Both the position numbers and the translations under genes were made by a program. The notes under the pieces are model-generated. The model did not search any database. It was given only the letters and a program-made list of their open reading frames with translations, and was not told the DNA's origin. This document shows, piece after piece, positions 36,149 through 44,934 of a DNA stretch of 64,000 bases. Within the stretch, counting starts at the first letter, position 1, and every line of letters begins with the position of its first letter. Source of the DNA: Bradyrhizobium sp. Ghvi. GTDB taxonomy: Bacteria > Pseudomonadota > Alphaproteobacteria > Rhizobiales > Xanthobacteraceae. The stretch covers positions 496,001-560,000 of the forward strand of contig NZ_FOVU01000002.1 in NCBI RefSeq assembly GCF_900115265.1, read 5' to 3'.

Positions 36149-36379
36149 ATGCGCTTCGCCCTACTGATTGCCTGCATGATCATCGGCTTTTCTCCCGCCG
36201 CCCACGCCGAGCGTGACTATCCCTGGTGCGTCTTCGGCGGAGAGCTCGGCCGTCCCCCCGAATGCATGTATTCGACGCGAGAGCAGTGCCTGGCCTCGGC
36301 ATCCGGCCGGTGGAACACCTATTGCGATGTGAATCCGCGCGTGAGATTCAAGCGACCGGCACCATACCGGACGCGCTGA
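36149..36379 (+). CDS. Small secreted DUF3551-like protein (1)
   Basis: A 76-residue precursor with a signal peptide ending at AAHA (about residue 20), then ERDYPWCVFGGELGRPPECM followed by YSTREQCLASASGRWNTYCD and VNPRVRF. The mature Cys pattern (WC, ECMYSTREQC, YC) and the P-W-C start are the DUF3551 signature of Bradyrhizobium-type small proteins, presumably with two disulfides. The role is unknown. A second, divergent copy follows with only two bases between stop and start, so the two are an operon. Confidence 0.82.
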   Translation: MRFALLIACMIIGFSPAAHAERDYPWCVFGGELGRPPECMYSTREQCLASASGRWNTYCDVNPRVRFKRPAPYRTR

Positions 36380-36381
36380 CC

Positions 36382-36639
36382 ATGATGCGTATCCTTCCCT
36401 GTCTCCTCATTGCCTGGTTCACCATGTCCGCGCCGACTCCGGCTGCCGCACAGCGGTTCGGCGGCAACTCTCCGGTGTGCCTTCAGAGATGGGAATGGGG
36501 CGGCAGCACCTGGATTTCGTGCCAGTACAGTTCATGGGACGAGTGTAGAGCCAGCGCTGCAGGAATTTCGGCCATGTGCCTGCTGAACCCTTTTGCGCAA
36601 CGGCCACCTCATCCGGACCGCAGCCCCCGTCCCCGATAG
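36382..36639 (+). CDS. Small secreted DUF3551-like protein (2)
   Basis: An 85-residue precursor with a signal peptide (MMRILPCLLIAWFTMSAPTP then AAAQ). The mature part NSPVCLQRWEWGGSTWISCQ, then YSSWDECRASAAGISAMCLL, keeps the C..C..Y-S-x-x-x-C..C spacing of the preceding gene, with different residues around it. The C-terminus is Pro/Arg-rich. ATG 36382 follows the previous stop directly. The tandem pair looks like an old duplication. Confidence 0.75.
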   Translation: MMRILPCLLIAWFTMSAPTPAAAQRFGGNSPVCLQRWEWGGSTWISCQYSSWDECRASAAGISAMCLLNPFAQRPPHPDRSPRPR

Positions 36640-36872
36640 CGCGCCCCAGTGAACGGGATCAACCGGACTCGCGACGAAGCCGGGATGAGTTGTCGAAACC
36701 GGGCTGACTTTCTCTTGAGCTATAGAGCGCGGCGACGCAAGGACGTGCGCGTTTCCATTGGCGCGGCGACTATTCGCCTTCCGCTGTCCGTCTCGATCAA
36801 GGCGAACGCCGCCCGTCCTAGCTAGAGCGGCCTGACATCGAACGCTTGGCGTGTGTGGCAGCACGAAGTCCG

Positions 36873-38945
36873 TTACACGAGTAGATCGTGCGTCAGATGG
36901 TGTGCAGCGCCTGTTGCGTGGTTCAGGACGCTTTGCTCTGCGTCTGAAGGGCCAATCAGGTCGAAAGCCGGCACTGGCGGCGGTCCGTCATGTGCGGCTG
37001 TGTGCAGACCATAGCCAATGAAATCCTGTCCGTGGCCTCCATGCATCTCAGCAATCGTTGAAGTTCCGGAAGGCGCAATTTCATTCCTGAAATGAAAGGA
37101 ATCTTCAGGCTGCGGGGTAGCTCCCTTTTGTGCTGGACCCGCGTCGTCGCTCGCTTTTTCATTGGCTCCAGCGTGCGCGCTCAATCCCGCGTGCGGATTT
37201 CCCTGAGCGTTCTCGTGCAAGTCTCGCTCGGACTGGCCGGACTTGCCACCCTCGGCCGGGCTCGCATCATCCCTCGCATCGTGTCCGGCAGCGGCCGGAT
37301 CGTGATCGGACTTGTGTAAATCGCGCTGCGATTGCGCATCATTGAACTCGTCCCCCGACGACGCGTACTTGGAATGCCCCTTGGCGAGCCCGGTTTCGTC
37401 TTTCGACTCCTGCGCATCACGCTGCGATTGCCCGTGACTGGGACTGGACTCCGGTGAGCCCTGCTCGTCATGCTGCTTGGAGGCTGGGCCGCCGTCCTCG
37501 CCGTCGTGCAAACCACGTTGCGGCTGGCCGGGTTTCGACTCGTCTCCTCCGGTCGCCTGCGTTCTGTCATGCTCGCCATTTCCCGACACGTCGGTCGCGG
37601 CCGTCTGCGCGAAGCCGTCATGATCGATCGGGGCGTCGGCGGCTCCGGATCCGACATGTGCGGCGGCGATGCTGCTTGCGCTGACTTCACCGGCGTCCGC
37701 ACCGATGATCTGACTGGCATCGCCATGTCCGGCGATGCCATCGCTTCGGGGAGCTTCGAACGCAAATGATTGATCAATGTCAGGACGCAACCAAGCGAGA
37801 TTGTCGAGGCTGCCGAGATTCGCATCGGCGTTGCCGCTAAGACCGAGCGCTGCCGACTCGCCTGCACTGCCTCCGGAAGCCGGCGCAAAAACGGCATCGG
37901 CAAAATTGGCCGCGTGCGCAACGCTGTTCAGCAGCTCGCAAATCCAGATCCCCACCGCCGTCATTACGAAAGGACCGTAGCTGCCCAAGACGGCTCTTGC
38001 AGCGTTGGTTGCCTGCGACGCGATCGTCGGCGGGGCTATATCGGTGCTGGATTGCACGAGTTTGCCGGCTCGCACCGGCGTCTCGGTGATGGGAGTTTCT
38101 CCGCGGCCGGCTTTGAGCGCGGATTTAGCCGTCTTGCCCGAAGCAGGCGTCGCCTTCTTGTTGTCGATCTTGATGGTGATGACCTCGGTGGATCCATCTG
38201 CGGTCACCACCGGAACAGTGTCGGTCGACGCCTCGCCGAATGCAGATGCGTTGGCGGCCTTGAGGTCGTTCAGCACGGCGTAGATCAGAGCTGCAAGCGC
38301 GCCGATCCCACCGTAAAGGCGAGACAGAGCGAACGCTGCCACCTCGGTGCGGCTTTTGATCTCGAGCTGTGTAGATAGTTGATTGAGCCGCGCCTTGATG
38401 GTGCCTGTCGAGACCTTGAGTTGGCGCGCGATCTGTTTGTTCGACATGCCGCAAGCGACCAGACGCATGATCTTGCGTTCCTGATCCGTCAGCGCCGCCA
38501 ATCCAGTTTCGCCCAACACACCATTTTCTTCCCTGCCGGCCGTCGCCCGCTCCGGGATCGGTGCAACCAGCCTCAGGGACTGCAACAACGCTTTGGGTTC
38601 CTCGCGCATCGAGATCGCACAGCAAGCCCCCGCCGCGATGGCGGCGGCGAGATCGCCCTGTGCGAGGGACGCAGTGTAGAACACCAGCCGTGTCGGAATA
38701 TTTTCGGCCTTGACGAGGGCGAGCATCTCAGCAGCCGTCACATCTGAAAATCCGTCCTCGACAAGCACGAGGTCCGGCGCCAATTTCCGAATTGCTTTCA
38801 GGCAATCGGCTCCGTCAGAACACGAAGCGACGATCGCGAAGTCACGCTCTGCCGCAAACAGCGACGCAAATCCCTGCAGAACGATCGGGCGACGATCTGC
38901 TATCACGAGCCGGATGGGGCGCATGCGCGCTTTCGTCACCAGCAT
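36873..38945 (-). CDS. LuxR-type protein with degenerate receiver, hydrophobic segments and repeat-rich tail
   Basis: A 690-residue protein. Residues ~11-125 are a NarL-like receiver, but the acidic pair reads ADRRP, the phospho-Asp position is Glu63 (LVLVEDGF), and the conserved Lys after ISM is absent, so phosphorylation is doubtful. Residues ~148-210 are a good LuxR HTH (LTDQERKIMRLVACGMSNKQ). Hydrophobic stretches follow at ~212-228 and ~324-342 (FVMTAVGIWICELLNSVAHA). The rest is acidic, His/Gln-rich and presumably disordered. It carries a heptad of the type QSQRDLH at 474, 506, 538 and 571, a 32-33-residue period. The start could be MRPIRLV (ATG 38924). It is monocistronic, and its partners are unknown. 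Confidence 0.8.
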   Translation of the reverse strand: MLVTKARMRPIRLVIADRRPIVLQGFASLFAAERDFAIVASCSDGADCLKAIRKLAPDLVLVEDGFSDVTAAEMLALVKAENIPTRLVFYTASLAQGDLAAAIAAGACCAISMREEPKALLQSLRLVAPIPERATAGREENGVLGETGLAALTDQERKIMRLVACGMSNKQIARQLKVSTGTIKARLNQLSTQLEIKSRTEVAAFALSRLYGGIGALAALIYAVLNDLKAANASAFGEASTDTVPVVTADGSTEVITIKIDNKKATPASGKTAKSALKAGRGETPITETPVRAGKLVQSSTDIAPPTIASQATNAARAVLGSYGPFVMTAVGIWICELLNSVAHAANFADAVFAPASGGSAGESAALGLSGNADANLGSLDNLAWLRPDIDQSFAFEAPRSDGIAGHGDASQIIGADAGEVSASSIAAAHVGSGAADAPIDHDGFAQTAATDVSGNGEHDRTQATGGDESKPGQPQRGLHDGEDGGPASKQHDEQGSPESSPSHGQSQRDAQESKDETGLAKGHSKYASSGDEFNDAQSQRDLHKSDHDPAAAGHDARDDASPAEGGKSGQSERDLHENAQGNPHAGLSAHAGANEKASDDAGPAQKGATPQPEDSFHFRNEIAPSGTSTIAEMHGGHGQDFIGYGLHTAAHDGPPPVPAFDLIGPSDAEQSVLNHATGAAHHLTHDLLV

Positions 38946-39130
38946 TATGCGCTCATTGACGGTTTGCGGTTCGACGGCGTGCCTCTCTCAAGAGCAGCGC
39001 GGCAACGCATAATATCCCTCTAGGTTCCCGGAGCAAACACTTGTGGGACGCGATCGAAAGGCGTCCACTTGCCCTTGTGGACAGCGTCCGCTCTGGATTT
39101 CCAAACGGGCGCTTGTCGACCACACACCCC

Positions 39131-40369
39131 CTATGCCGTCCGCAGCACCGGCGCCGGCGGCTGTGAGGGGCGGATCAGCGCGAACGCGACCTGGATGATG
39201 CCGCCGGCAAGGCCGAGCGCGACACCGATGCGCCAGGCCAGGGCGTAGGAGCCGAGGGCGTCATAGATCAGCCCTCCTCCGTAGGCGCCGAGGAAGCTGC
39301 CGATCTGGTGGCTCATGAAGGCGAGGCCCTGGATCATGGCCTGCCAGCGCAGGCCGAACATTTCGGCGACGGCGCCTGCGACCAGCGGGCCGACCCCCAT
39401 CCAAAGAAAGCCCATGATGGCGCCGAACAGCAGCGTCGAGAACGGTGTCGCCGGCAGCGTGAAGTACCAGGCGAGCGCGAGCGAGCGCAGGATGTAGATC
39501 GCGCCCAGGAGCGCCAGCTTGTTCCAGCGCTGGCCGGCCCAGCCGAAGAACAGCGAGCCGAGCACGTTGAAGCCGCCGATCATGCCGAGCGTCTGCGCGC
39601 TCAGCATGGGATCGAGGCCGCAGATCGCCAGATACGACGGCAGATGCGTGGTGAGAAATACGAGCTGCATGCCGCAGACGAGATAGGCGCACGTCATCAC
39701 CACGAAGGAAGCATTGCCGAACGCCGCCCTGGTCACGGAGGCAGCCGTAGCATCGCCGATGTCGTCGACCGCCGGCTTCGGCAGCGGAATGGCGTCGACG
39801 CGGCCGGCGTACCACGCGGCGGGGATCATCAGCACGGACATGACGACGAAGCCGGCGAGCCCGATGCGCCAGCCAAAGCCCTCGTTGAGCATCTGCCCGA
39901 TCGGCGCCGACAGCAGCGCGCCGAGCGAGCCCGCGCCTGAGACGATGCCAAGCACCGTCGAGCGCACCGTCGCAGGCACCGCGCGCGCCGCCACCGACAT
40001 CGCGATCGCAGCCGCGGTGCAGGCGAGCGAGGTGCCGATCAACACGCCGGCGCCGATCATGATGCTGACGAGCCCGCCCGCGGTCGCCATCAAGGCAAGA
40101 CCCGCGATGTACATCAGCGCGCCCGCGATCATGATGGGACGGAAGCCGAAGCGCACCGTCATCGCGCCGGCAAGCGGCTGGAGAAAGCCCCAGGCGAGGT
40201 TCTGCACGGCCAGCGCCAGCGTGAAGTCCGACACCGAAAGGTGGATGTCGTGCGTCAGCGGCTGCATGAAGATGCCGAGCGACTGCCGCAGCCCCATGCT
40301 CAGCGTCAGCATGATCGAAGCGCCGATCAGGATCGGCAATGTCGGACGCAGGACCTGCAACAGGGGCAT
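39131..40369 (-). CDS. MFS transporter
   Basis: A 412-residue major facilitator with twelve predicted helices, starting MPLLQVLRPTLPILIGASIM. It has the loop-2/3 motif ALAVQNLAWGFLQPLAGAMT with VRFGFRP, and GAGSLGALLSAPIGQMLNEG in helix 5, the layout of the monocarboxylate/oxalate-like or drug-type subgroup. The substrate cannot be assigned. It diverges from a TetR gene across a 130-base gap containing a near-perfect palindrome, so it is very likely the target of that repressor. Confidence 0.92.
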   Translation of the reverse strand: MPLLQVLRPTLPILIGASIMLTLSMGLRQSLGIFMQPLTHDIHLSVSDFTLALAVQNLAWGFLQPLAGAMTVRFGFRPIMIAGALMYIAGLALMATAGGLVSIMIGAGVLIGTSLACTAAAIAMSVAARAVPATVRSTVLGIVSGAGSLGALLSAPIGQMLNEGFGWRIGLAGFVVMSVLMIPAAWYAGRVDAIPLPKPAVDDIGDATAASVTRAAFGNASFVVMTCAYLVCGMQLVFLTTHLPSYLAICGLDPMLSAQTLGMIGGFNVLGSLFFGWAGQRWNKLALLGAIYILRSLALAWYFTLPATPFSTLLFGAIMGFLWMGVGPLVAGAVAEMFGLRWQAMIQGLAFMSHQIGSFLGAYGGGLIYDALGSYALAWRIGVALGLAGGIIQVAFALIRPSQPPAPVLRTA

Positions 40370-40431
40370 TTTTCTTCTCCCTTTTGGGCGCGGGCACGCG
40401 TGCCGCGTCTGCTTTTGCCGTCGATTTTGAT

Positions 40432-40447
40432 TACACAGACCTGTGTA
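40432..40447. promoter_or_regulatory. Palindromic operator between MFS and TetR genes
   Basis: TACACAG (40432-40438), AC, CTGTGTA (40441-40447): a perfect 7-bp inverted repeat with a 2-base centre, nearly extending one base further outward. It lies in the divergent gap. A classic TetR dimer site, most likely bound by the adjacent regulator and controlling both genes. Confidence 0.7.
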
Positions 40448-40499
40448 CTTAGGCTATAGATGGCCGGTACTGTCAAGCGAACAGGACGCGCGCGACCGC

Positions 40500-41108
40500 A
40501 TGGCTCCCCCGCCCGCCCCACAGACGATGAAAGAGCGGATCCTTCAGACCGCCGACAAGCTGTTCTATCTGCAAGGCATTCGTGCCATCGGCGTCGACAC
40601 CATCGCCGCCGAGGTCGGGATCAGCAAGCGCACGCTCTACAACCACTTCCCTTCCAAGGACGCGCTGATCGCGGCCTATCTGGAGCGCCGCTTCGTCCAC
40701 GCCCGCCCCTCGGACAAGCCGCCGGTCGAGCAGATCCTCGCCACATTCGATTCGCTGGAGCGGCGTTTTGCGGCGAAAGATTTTCGTGGCTGCCCGTTCG
40801 TGAATGCGGTGGCCGAGCTCGGCCCCGCCGACCGCGCCGTGAAGAAGATCGCCATCGCCTTCAAGGAAAGCCGCCGCCTCTGGTTTCGCGAGCGGTTGAC
40901 CGAGCTCGGCGTTGCGGACGCCGATGCGCTCGCCACCCAGCTCGTGCTGCTGGTCGACGGCTCGATTGCGCAGGATTTAGTGCGTGACGATCCCGCCATG
41001 GCGCGCGCGGCGAAGGAAGCCGCGAAGGTACTGCTGCGAAATGCGGGCGTGGATGTGGGTGGTGATGTGAAGCCGGTGTGTGTGAAGAGCAAGCGCTCAC
41101 CCCAATAA
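40500..41108 (+). CDS. TetR family transcriptional regulator
   Basis: A 202-residue TetR repressor. The N-terminal HTH is RILQTADKLFYLQGIRAIGV then DTIAAEVGISKRTLYNHFPS. The ligand domain contains FRGCPFVNAVAELGPADRAV and ATQLVLLVDGSIAQDLVRDD, typical of the TetR branch that controls efflux. The ATG at 40500 gives the usual short leader; upstream codons overlap the operator. It is divergent to the MFS gene, and the pair probably forms a substrate-induced export module. Confidence 0.93.
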   Translation: MAPPPAPQTMKERILQTADKLFYLQGIRAIGVDTIAAEVGISKRTLYNHFPSKDALIAAYLERRFVHARPSDKPPVEQILATFDSLERRFAAKDFRGCPFVNAVAELGPADRAVKKIAIAFKESRRLWFRERLTELGVADADALATQLVLLVDGSIAQDLVRDDPAMARAAKEAAKVLLRNAGVDVGGDVKPVCVKSKRSPQ

Positions 41109-41113
41109 CCGCT

Positions 41114-41255
41114 GTCATCCCGGACAAGCGCAGCGAAGCGGAGCGCAGATCCGGGATCCATAACCACAGGCGGTTGTTTGGCGAAGACTCGGAGTGATCA
41201 GTTCGCTCCGCAACCCCTCCGTGGGGTTATGGGTCCCTGCCTTCGCAGGGACGAC
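41114..41255. repeat. Bradyrhizobium-type intergenic repeat (GTCATCCCGG...GGACGAC)
   Basis: It opens GTCATCCCGGACAAGCGCAG and closes CCCTGCCTTCGCAGGGACGAC. The internal pieces ATCCGGGATCCATAACCAC and GGTTATGGGTCCC can pair. Located between the convergent TetR and pleD genes; a bidirectional terminator role is plausible. Confidence 0.75.
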
Positions 41256-41289
41256 AGCTGAGTGTTAGGCGCGCACCACGCCCCTCTCC

Positions 41290-42663
41290 TCACGCCGCGT
41301 GCGACACTACGCGATTGCGTCCATCGTGCTTGGCACGGTACAGCGCCGTGTCGGCGCGCTTGAGGACATCGGCAACCGCCTCGCCCTTCTGCTCCAGCGT
41401 GGTGAGGCCGATCGAGATCGTGACCTCGATGCGCTTGGTGCCCTTGTGGACCGCGAACAGTTCGCCCGCGATCGAGCGGCGCAGGCGCTCGGCAACCATG
41501 CCGGCGACGTGAAGATCGGTCTCGGGCATCACGATGACGAATTCCTCGCCGCCATAGCGGCAGGCGAGATCGATACCGCGGATCGATTTCCGGACGCGCA
41601 CCGCGAATTCCCGCAGCACGTCGTCGCCGGCGTCGTGGCCATAGGTGTCGTTGATCGACTTGAAATAGTCGATGTCGAGGATCATCAGCGCCAGGGGCTT
41701 GCCGCGCGTCGCGGCCTGCTCGGCGAGCGTTGCCAGATGGCTCTCCATGTAGCGGCGATTGTGCAGGCCGGTGAGCGCGTCGGTGATCGCCATCTCGATC
41801 GAGTTCTGCACGTTGTCGCGCAGATGATCGGTGTAGCGGCGGCGGCGGATCTGGGTGCGCGTGCGCGCCAGAAGCTCGGTCTTGTCGATCGGACGCAGCA
41901 GATAGTCGTTGACGCCGATCTCGAGACCTCGCAGCAGCCGCGTGGAGTTTTCGGCTTCCGCGATCGCGAGGATCGGCACGTGGCGGGTGCGCTCGAGCGA
42001 ACGGGCCTGGCTGCAAAGCCGCAAGCCGTCGAAATTGTTCAGGTCGAGCGAGACGATCAGCAGGTCGTAATTGCCCTCGGCGGCGTGGAACAGCGCTTCG
42101 GTTGGATTCGGCTCGACGTCGACGGTGTGCTCGGCGGCAAGGAGCGTCGCGAGACGCTCATAGGAAGTCGCCCGGTCATCGACCAGCAGGATGCGGCCGC
42201 CCTTGCCGGTGTCAGCCACGGCGGTCCGCTCCGGAGCCTGCATGCCGATCTCGAGCGAGGTGATGGCGCGCATGCGCAGCTCGTCGGTCATCATCTTCAG
42301 CCGCGTCAGCGAGCGCACGCGCGCGATCAGCACGACGTCGGAGACGGGCTTGGTCAGGAAGTCATCGGCGCCGGCCTCCAGGCCGCGGTTGCGGTCGGAC
42401 GGGCTGTCGAGCGCGGTCACCATGACGACAGGAATGTGGTGGGTCGCCGGATCGGTCTTCAGCCGACGGCAGACTTCGTATCCGTCCATGTCGGGCATCA
42501 TCACGTCGAGCAGGATGATGTCGCATTCGGCGCGGCGGGCCAGCGCCAGCGCGTCGGTGCCGTTCGAGGCGGTCATCACGTCGAAATATTCGGCGGAGAG
42601 ACGGGCCTCTAACAGTTTGACGTTGGCAGGAACGTCGTCGACCACAAGGATACGCGCGGACAC
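41290..42663 (-). CDS. pleD: PleD diguanylate cyclase response regulator (REC-REC-GGDEF)
   Basis: A 457-residue PleD, which makes c-di-GMP during cell-cycle-linked polar development. The first receiver has the phospho-Asp D53 (CDIILLDVMMPDMDGYE) and Lys105. The second receiver (~157-275) has Ser in place of the phospho-Asp (LLIVSLDLNN), matching its adaptor role. The GGDEF domain is complete: GGEEF at 371-375, with the product-inhibition RxxD (R362-D365) five residues upstream. It follows divK by 14 bases, the Caulobacter-type divK-pleD operon. The C-terminus ends KHDGRNRVVSHAA. Confidence 0.96.
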   Translation of the reverse strand: MSARILVVDDVPANVKLLEARLSAEYFDVMTASNGTDALALARRAECDIILLDVMMPDMDGYEVCRRLKTDPATHHIPVVMVTALDSPSDRNRGLEAGADDFLTKPVSDVVLIARVRSLTRLKMMTDELRMRAITSLEIGMQAPERTAVADTGKGGRILLVDDRATSYERLATLLAAEHTVDVEPNPTEALFHAAEGNYDLLIVSLDLNNFDGLRLCSQARSLERTRHVPILAIAEAENSTRLLRGLEIGVNDYLLRPIDKTELLARTRTQIRRRRYTDHLRDNVQNSIEMAITDALTGLHNRRYMESHLATLAEQAATRGKPLALMILDIDYFKSINDTYGHDAGDDVLREFAVRVRKSIRGIDLACRYGGEEFVIVMPETDLHVAGMVAERLRRSIAGELFAVHKGTKRIEVTISIGLTTLEQKGEAVADVLKRADTALYRAKHDGRNRVVSHAA

Positions 42664-42677
42664 TTTGAACTCACTTC

Positions 42678-43043
42678 CTATCCGATGAAACGCCGGACCG
42701 TCTCGATGAATTTGCCGACCGAGATCGGCTTGGACAAATAGGCTTCGCAGCCGCCCTCGCGGATGCGCTCTTCGTCGCCCTTCATTGCGAAAGCCGTGAC
42801 CGCGACGACGGGAATGGCGCGCAGTTCCGGATCGTCCTTGATCCAGCGCGTCACCTCGAGCCCCGAGACCTGCGGCAATTGAATATCCATAAGCACCAGG
42901 TCGGGCCGCATCTTGCGCACGAGGTCGAGCGCCTCGTAGCCGTTGCTGGTGCCTGATGTCTGATAGCCGTGCGCTTCCAGCAGGTCGCGGAAGAGCTTCA
43001 TGTTGAGCTCGTTGTCTTCCACGATCAGGACGGTCTTAGCCAT
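42678..43043 (-). CDS. divK: Single-domain response regulator DivK
   Basis: A 121-residue receiver-only protein ([20 protein letters not shown]), with the acidic pair E9/D10, phospho-Asp D53 in [17 protein letters not shown], and Lys in [16 protein letters not shown]. DivK controls cell-cycle kinases (PleC/DivJ/CckA axis) in alphaproteobacteria. It precedes pleD directly. No perfect CtrA site was found upstream; TTAACGAAACTCAAG near 43140 resembles half of one. Confidence 0.95.
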   Translation of the reverse strand: MAKTVLIVEDNELNMKLFRDLLEAHGYQTSGTSNGYEALDLVRKMRPDLVLMDIQLPQVSGLEVTRWIKDDPELRAIPVVAVTAFAMKGDEERIREGGCEAYLSKPISVGKFIETVRRFIG

Positions 43044-43311
43044 CCCGCCCTCCTGTTTGGTCCTGACGACCGATGCATGTGACGCCTCAGGCGCCGCTTT
43101 CCGGCGCTTCGAAAACTGGATTCAAACTAGCCTCAGATTCGCTTGAGTTTCGTTAAACCCGAGGGGCCACTTTCTGCGATGTGGTTTCCAGTTGCTTGTC
43201 TGGGGCCCGCAAGACGCAACGCCGAGACTCAGTCCCAAGAAGACTCAGTCCCAAGACTCGGGCATAGTCCAAAGTAGACACCGAAAGTTAACGGAAAGGC
43301 AAACCGGCCCC

Positions 43312-43623
43312 TTGAAAAAGCCTGTTCACAACCCCCGCGAAGTTGCTGAAATCGTTGCGATTCAGGCGCTCTCCTTTGTTGCGGCCGACCCCGAGAGGCT
43401 GGGTCTGTTTCTGACCGAGACAGGGGTTGGTCCGGAGACCCTCCGGAACGCCGCTTCGGACCCGAATTTCCTGCTCAGCGTACTCGATTTCGTGCTGCGC
43501 GATGACGCCACCGTGAAGGCCTTTGCCAAGGCCTCGGAGCTGCATCCGACCAATGTTGCCGCAGCGCGGCAGGTGCTCGGCGATGCGCTCGGCGACCGGA
43601 CCTGGGAGCGCGACGTGCCGTGA
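43312..43623 (+). CDS. DUF3572 family protein
   Basis: A ~103-residue protein with the DUF3572 core REVAEIVAIQALSFVAADPE, RLGLFLTETGVGPETLR and DPNFLLSVLDFVLRDDATVK. The helical protein is often adjacent to divK or dinB in Rhizobiales; its function is unknown. The start is uncertain. TTG 43312 (LKKPVHNPREVAEI) suits family length; an ATG-type start is not available nearby, and the upstream part of the frame is not conserved-looking. Its last four bases overlap the dinB GTG start, so the two are coupled. Confidence 0.85.
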   Translation: MKKPVHNPREVAEIVAIQALSFVAADPERLGLFLTETGVGPETLRNAASDPNFLLSVLDFVLRDDATVKAFAKASELHPTNVAAARQVLGDALGDRTWERDVP

Positions 43624-44909
43624 GCGCCCTCGATCCGGCCGGACCCCGCTGCTTCTGCCGGGATTGTCTGGCCGATCTGGATACTGGCGGGCGGCGCTGT
43701 TCCGCCTGCGGTTCCCCTCGCCTCGTCCGCCACCGGGCGCTCGCCGGACTCACCATCGCCCATGTCGACTGCGACGCCTTCTATGCGACGGTCGAGAAGC
43801 GCGACAATCCTGAGATCGCCGACAGGCCTGTCATCATCGGCGGCGGCAAGCGCGGCGTAGTCTCGGCGGCCTGCTACATCGCGCGCACCTACGGCGTACG
43901 TTCGGCGATGCCGATGTTTAGGGCGTTGGAAGCCTGCCCGCATGCGACGGTGATCCCGCCCGACATGGCCAAGTACGTCCGCGTTGGCCGCGAGGTGCGG
44001 CAGGCCATGCAAGCGTTGACGCCGCTGGTCGAGCCGCTCTCGATCGACGAAGCCTTCCTCGATCTCTCCGGCACCGAGCGCGTGCACGGCATGATCCCGG
44101 CAAAGGTGCTGGCGCGCTTTGCCCGCAACGTCGAGCGCGATATCGGCATCACCGTTTCGGTTGGCCTCTCCTGCAACAAGTTCCTGGCCAAGATCGCCTC
44201 CGATCTCGACAAGCCCCGCGGCTTTGCAGCGCTCGACCAGGAGGAAGCGCGAGCGATGCTCGCCGAGAAGCCCGTCGGTTTCATCTTCGGCGTCGGACCC
44301 GCAACGCAAGAACGCCTCGTCCAGCGCGGATTCCGCATCATCGCCGATCTGCAAAAGGCCGATGAGATCGAGCTGATGCGACAGTTTCCGAGCGACGGCC
44401 GCCGGCTGTGGCGGCTTGCCCGCGGCATTGACGACCGCCGCGTCGAAGCCGACCGCGGCGCCAAGACGATTTCGAGCGAGACAACCTTCGAGACGGACAT
44501 CCGCGATTTCGCATCGCTGGAGAAGATCCTGTGGCGGCTCTGCGAAAAGACGTCGGCGCGGCTCAAGAGCAGCGAGCTTGCGGGATCGACCGTCACACTG
44601 AAGCTGAAGACCGCCGATTTCCGCCAACGCACCCGCTCGCAGTCGATCGCGGCGCCGACGCAGCTCGCCGCAAAGATCTTCTCGATCTGCCGGGAGATGC
44701 TGGCGAAGGAGATCGACGGAACCGCCTTCCGCCTCATGGGCGCCGGCGTCAGCGCACTGCGCGACGGCTCCCCCGCCGACGACACCGACATGCTCGATCG
44801 CCGCGCCGCCCATGCCGAGCGCGCCGTCGACAGCCTGCGCAAGAAGTTCGGCAGTGCCGCCGTCATCCGCGGCATCGCGTATGACGGGCCGGAAAGGACG
44901 CAAGAGTGA
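43620..44909 (+). CDS. dinB: DNA polymerase IV (DinB) with N-terminal Cys cluster
   Basis: A 429-residue Y-family polymerase for translesion synthesis. Catalytic acids are in AHVDCDAFYATVEKRDNPEI and LSIDEAFLDLSG. The thumb HhH (CNKFLAKIASDLDKPRGFAA, VGPATQERLVQRGF) and the little-finger domain follow. Ahead of the palm is an extra ~40-residue segment with Cys at 11, 13, 16, 27 and 30 (PRCFCRDCLADLDTGGRRCS, ACGSPRL), a likely zinc finger not in E. coli DinB. Translation starts at GTG 43620, inside the DUF3572 stop. No beta-clamp motif was assigned. Confidence 0.94.
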   Translation: MSALDPAGPRCFCRDCLADLDTGGRRCSACGSPRLVRHRALAGLTIAHVDCDAFYATVEKRDNPEIADRPVIIGGGKRGVVSAACYIARTYGVRSAMPMFRALEACPHATVIPPDMAKYVRVGREVRQAMQALTPLVEPLSIDEAFLDLSGTERVHGMIPAKVLARFARNVERDIGITVSVGLSCNKFLAKIASDLDKPRGFAALDQEEARAMLAEKPVGFIFGVGPATQERLVQRGFRIIADLQKADEIELMRQFPSDGRRLWRLARGIDDRRVEADRGAKTISSETTFETDIRDFASLEKILWRLCEKTSARLKSSELAGSTVTLKLKTADFRQRTRSQSIAAPTQLAAKIFSICREMLAKEIDGTAFRLMGAGVSALRDGSPADDTDMLDRRAAHAERAVDSLRKKFGSAAVIRGIAYDGPERTQE

Positions 44910-44934
44910 TCTGGCTGCGCCGGCGTTGTTCGTT

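Noticed and set aside
43090..43160. CtrA binding site upstream of divK
   Set aside because: Only one half (TTAAC) of the TTAA-N7-TTAA motif is present, so the match is not good enough to call.
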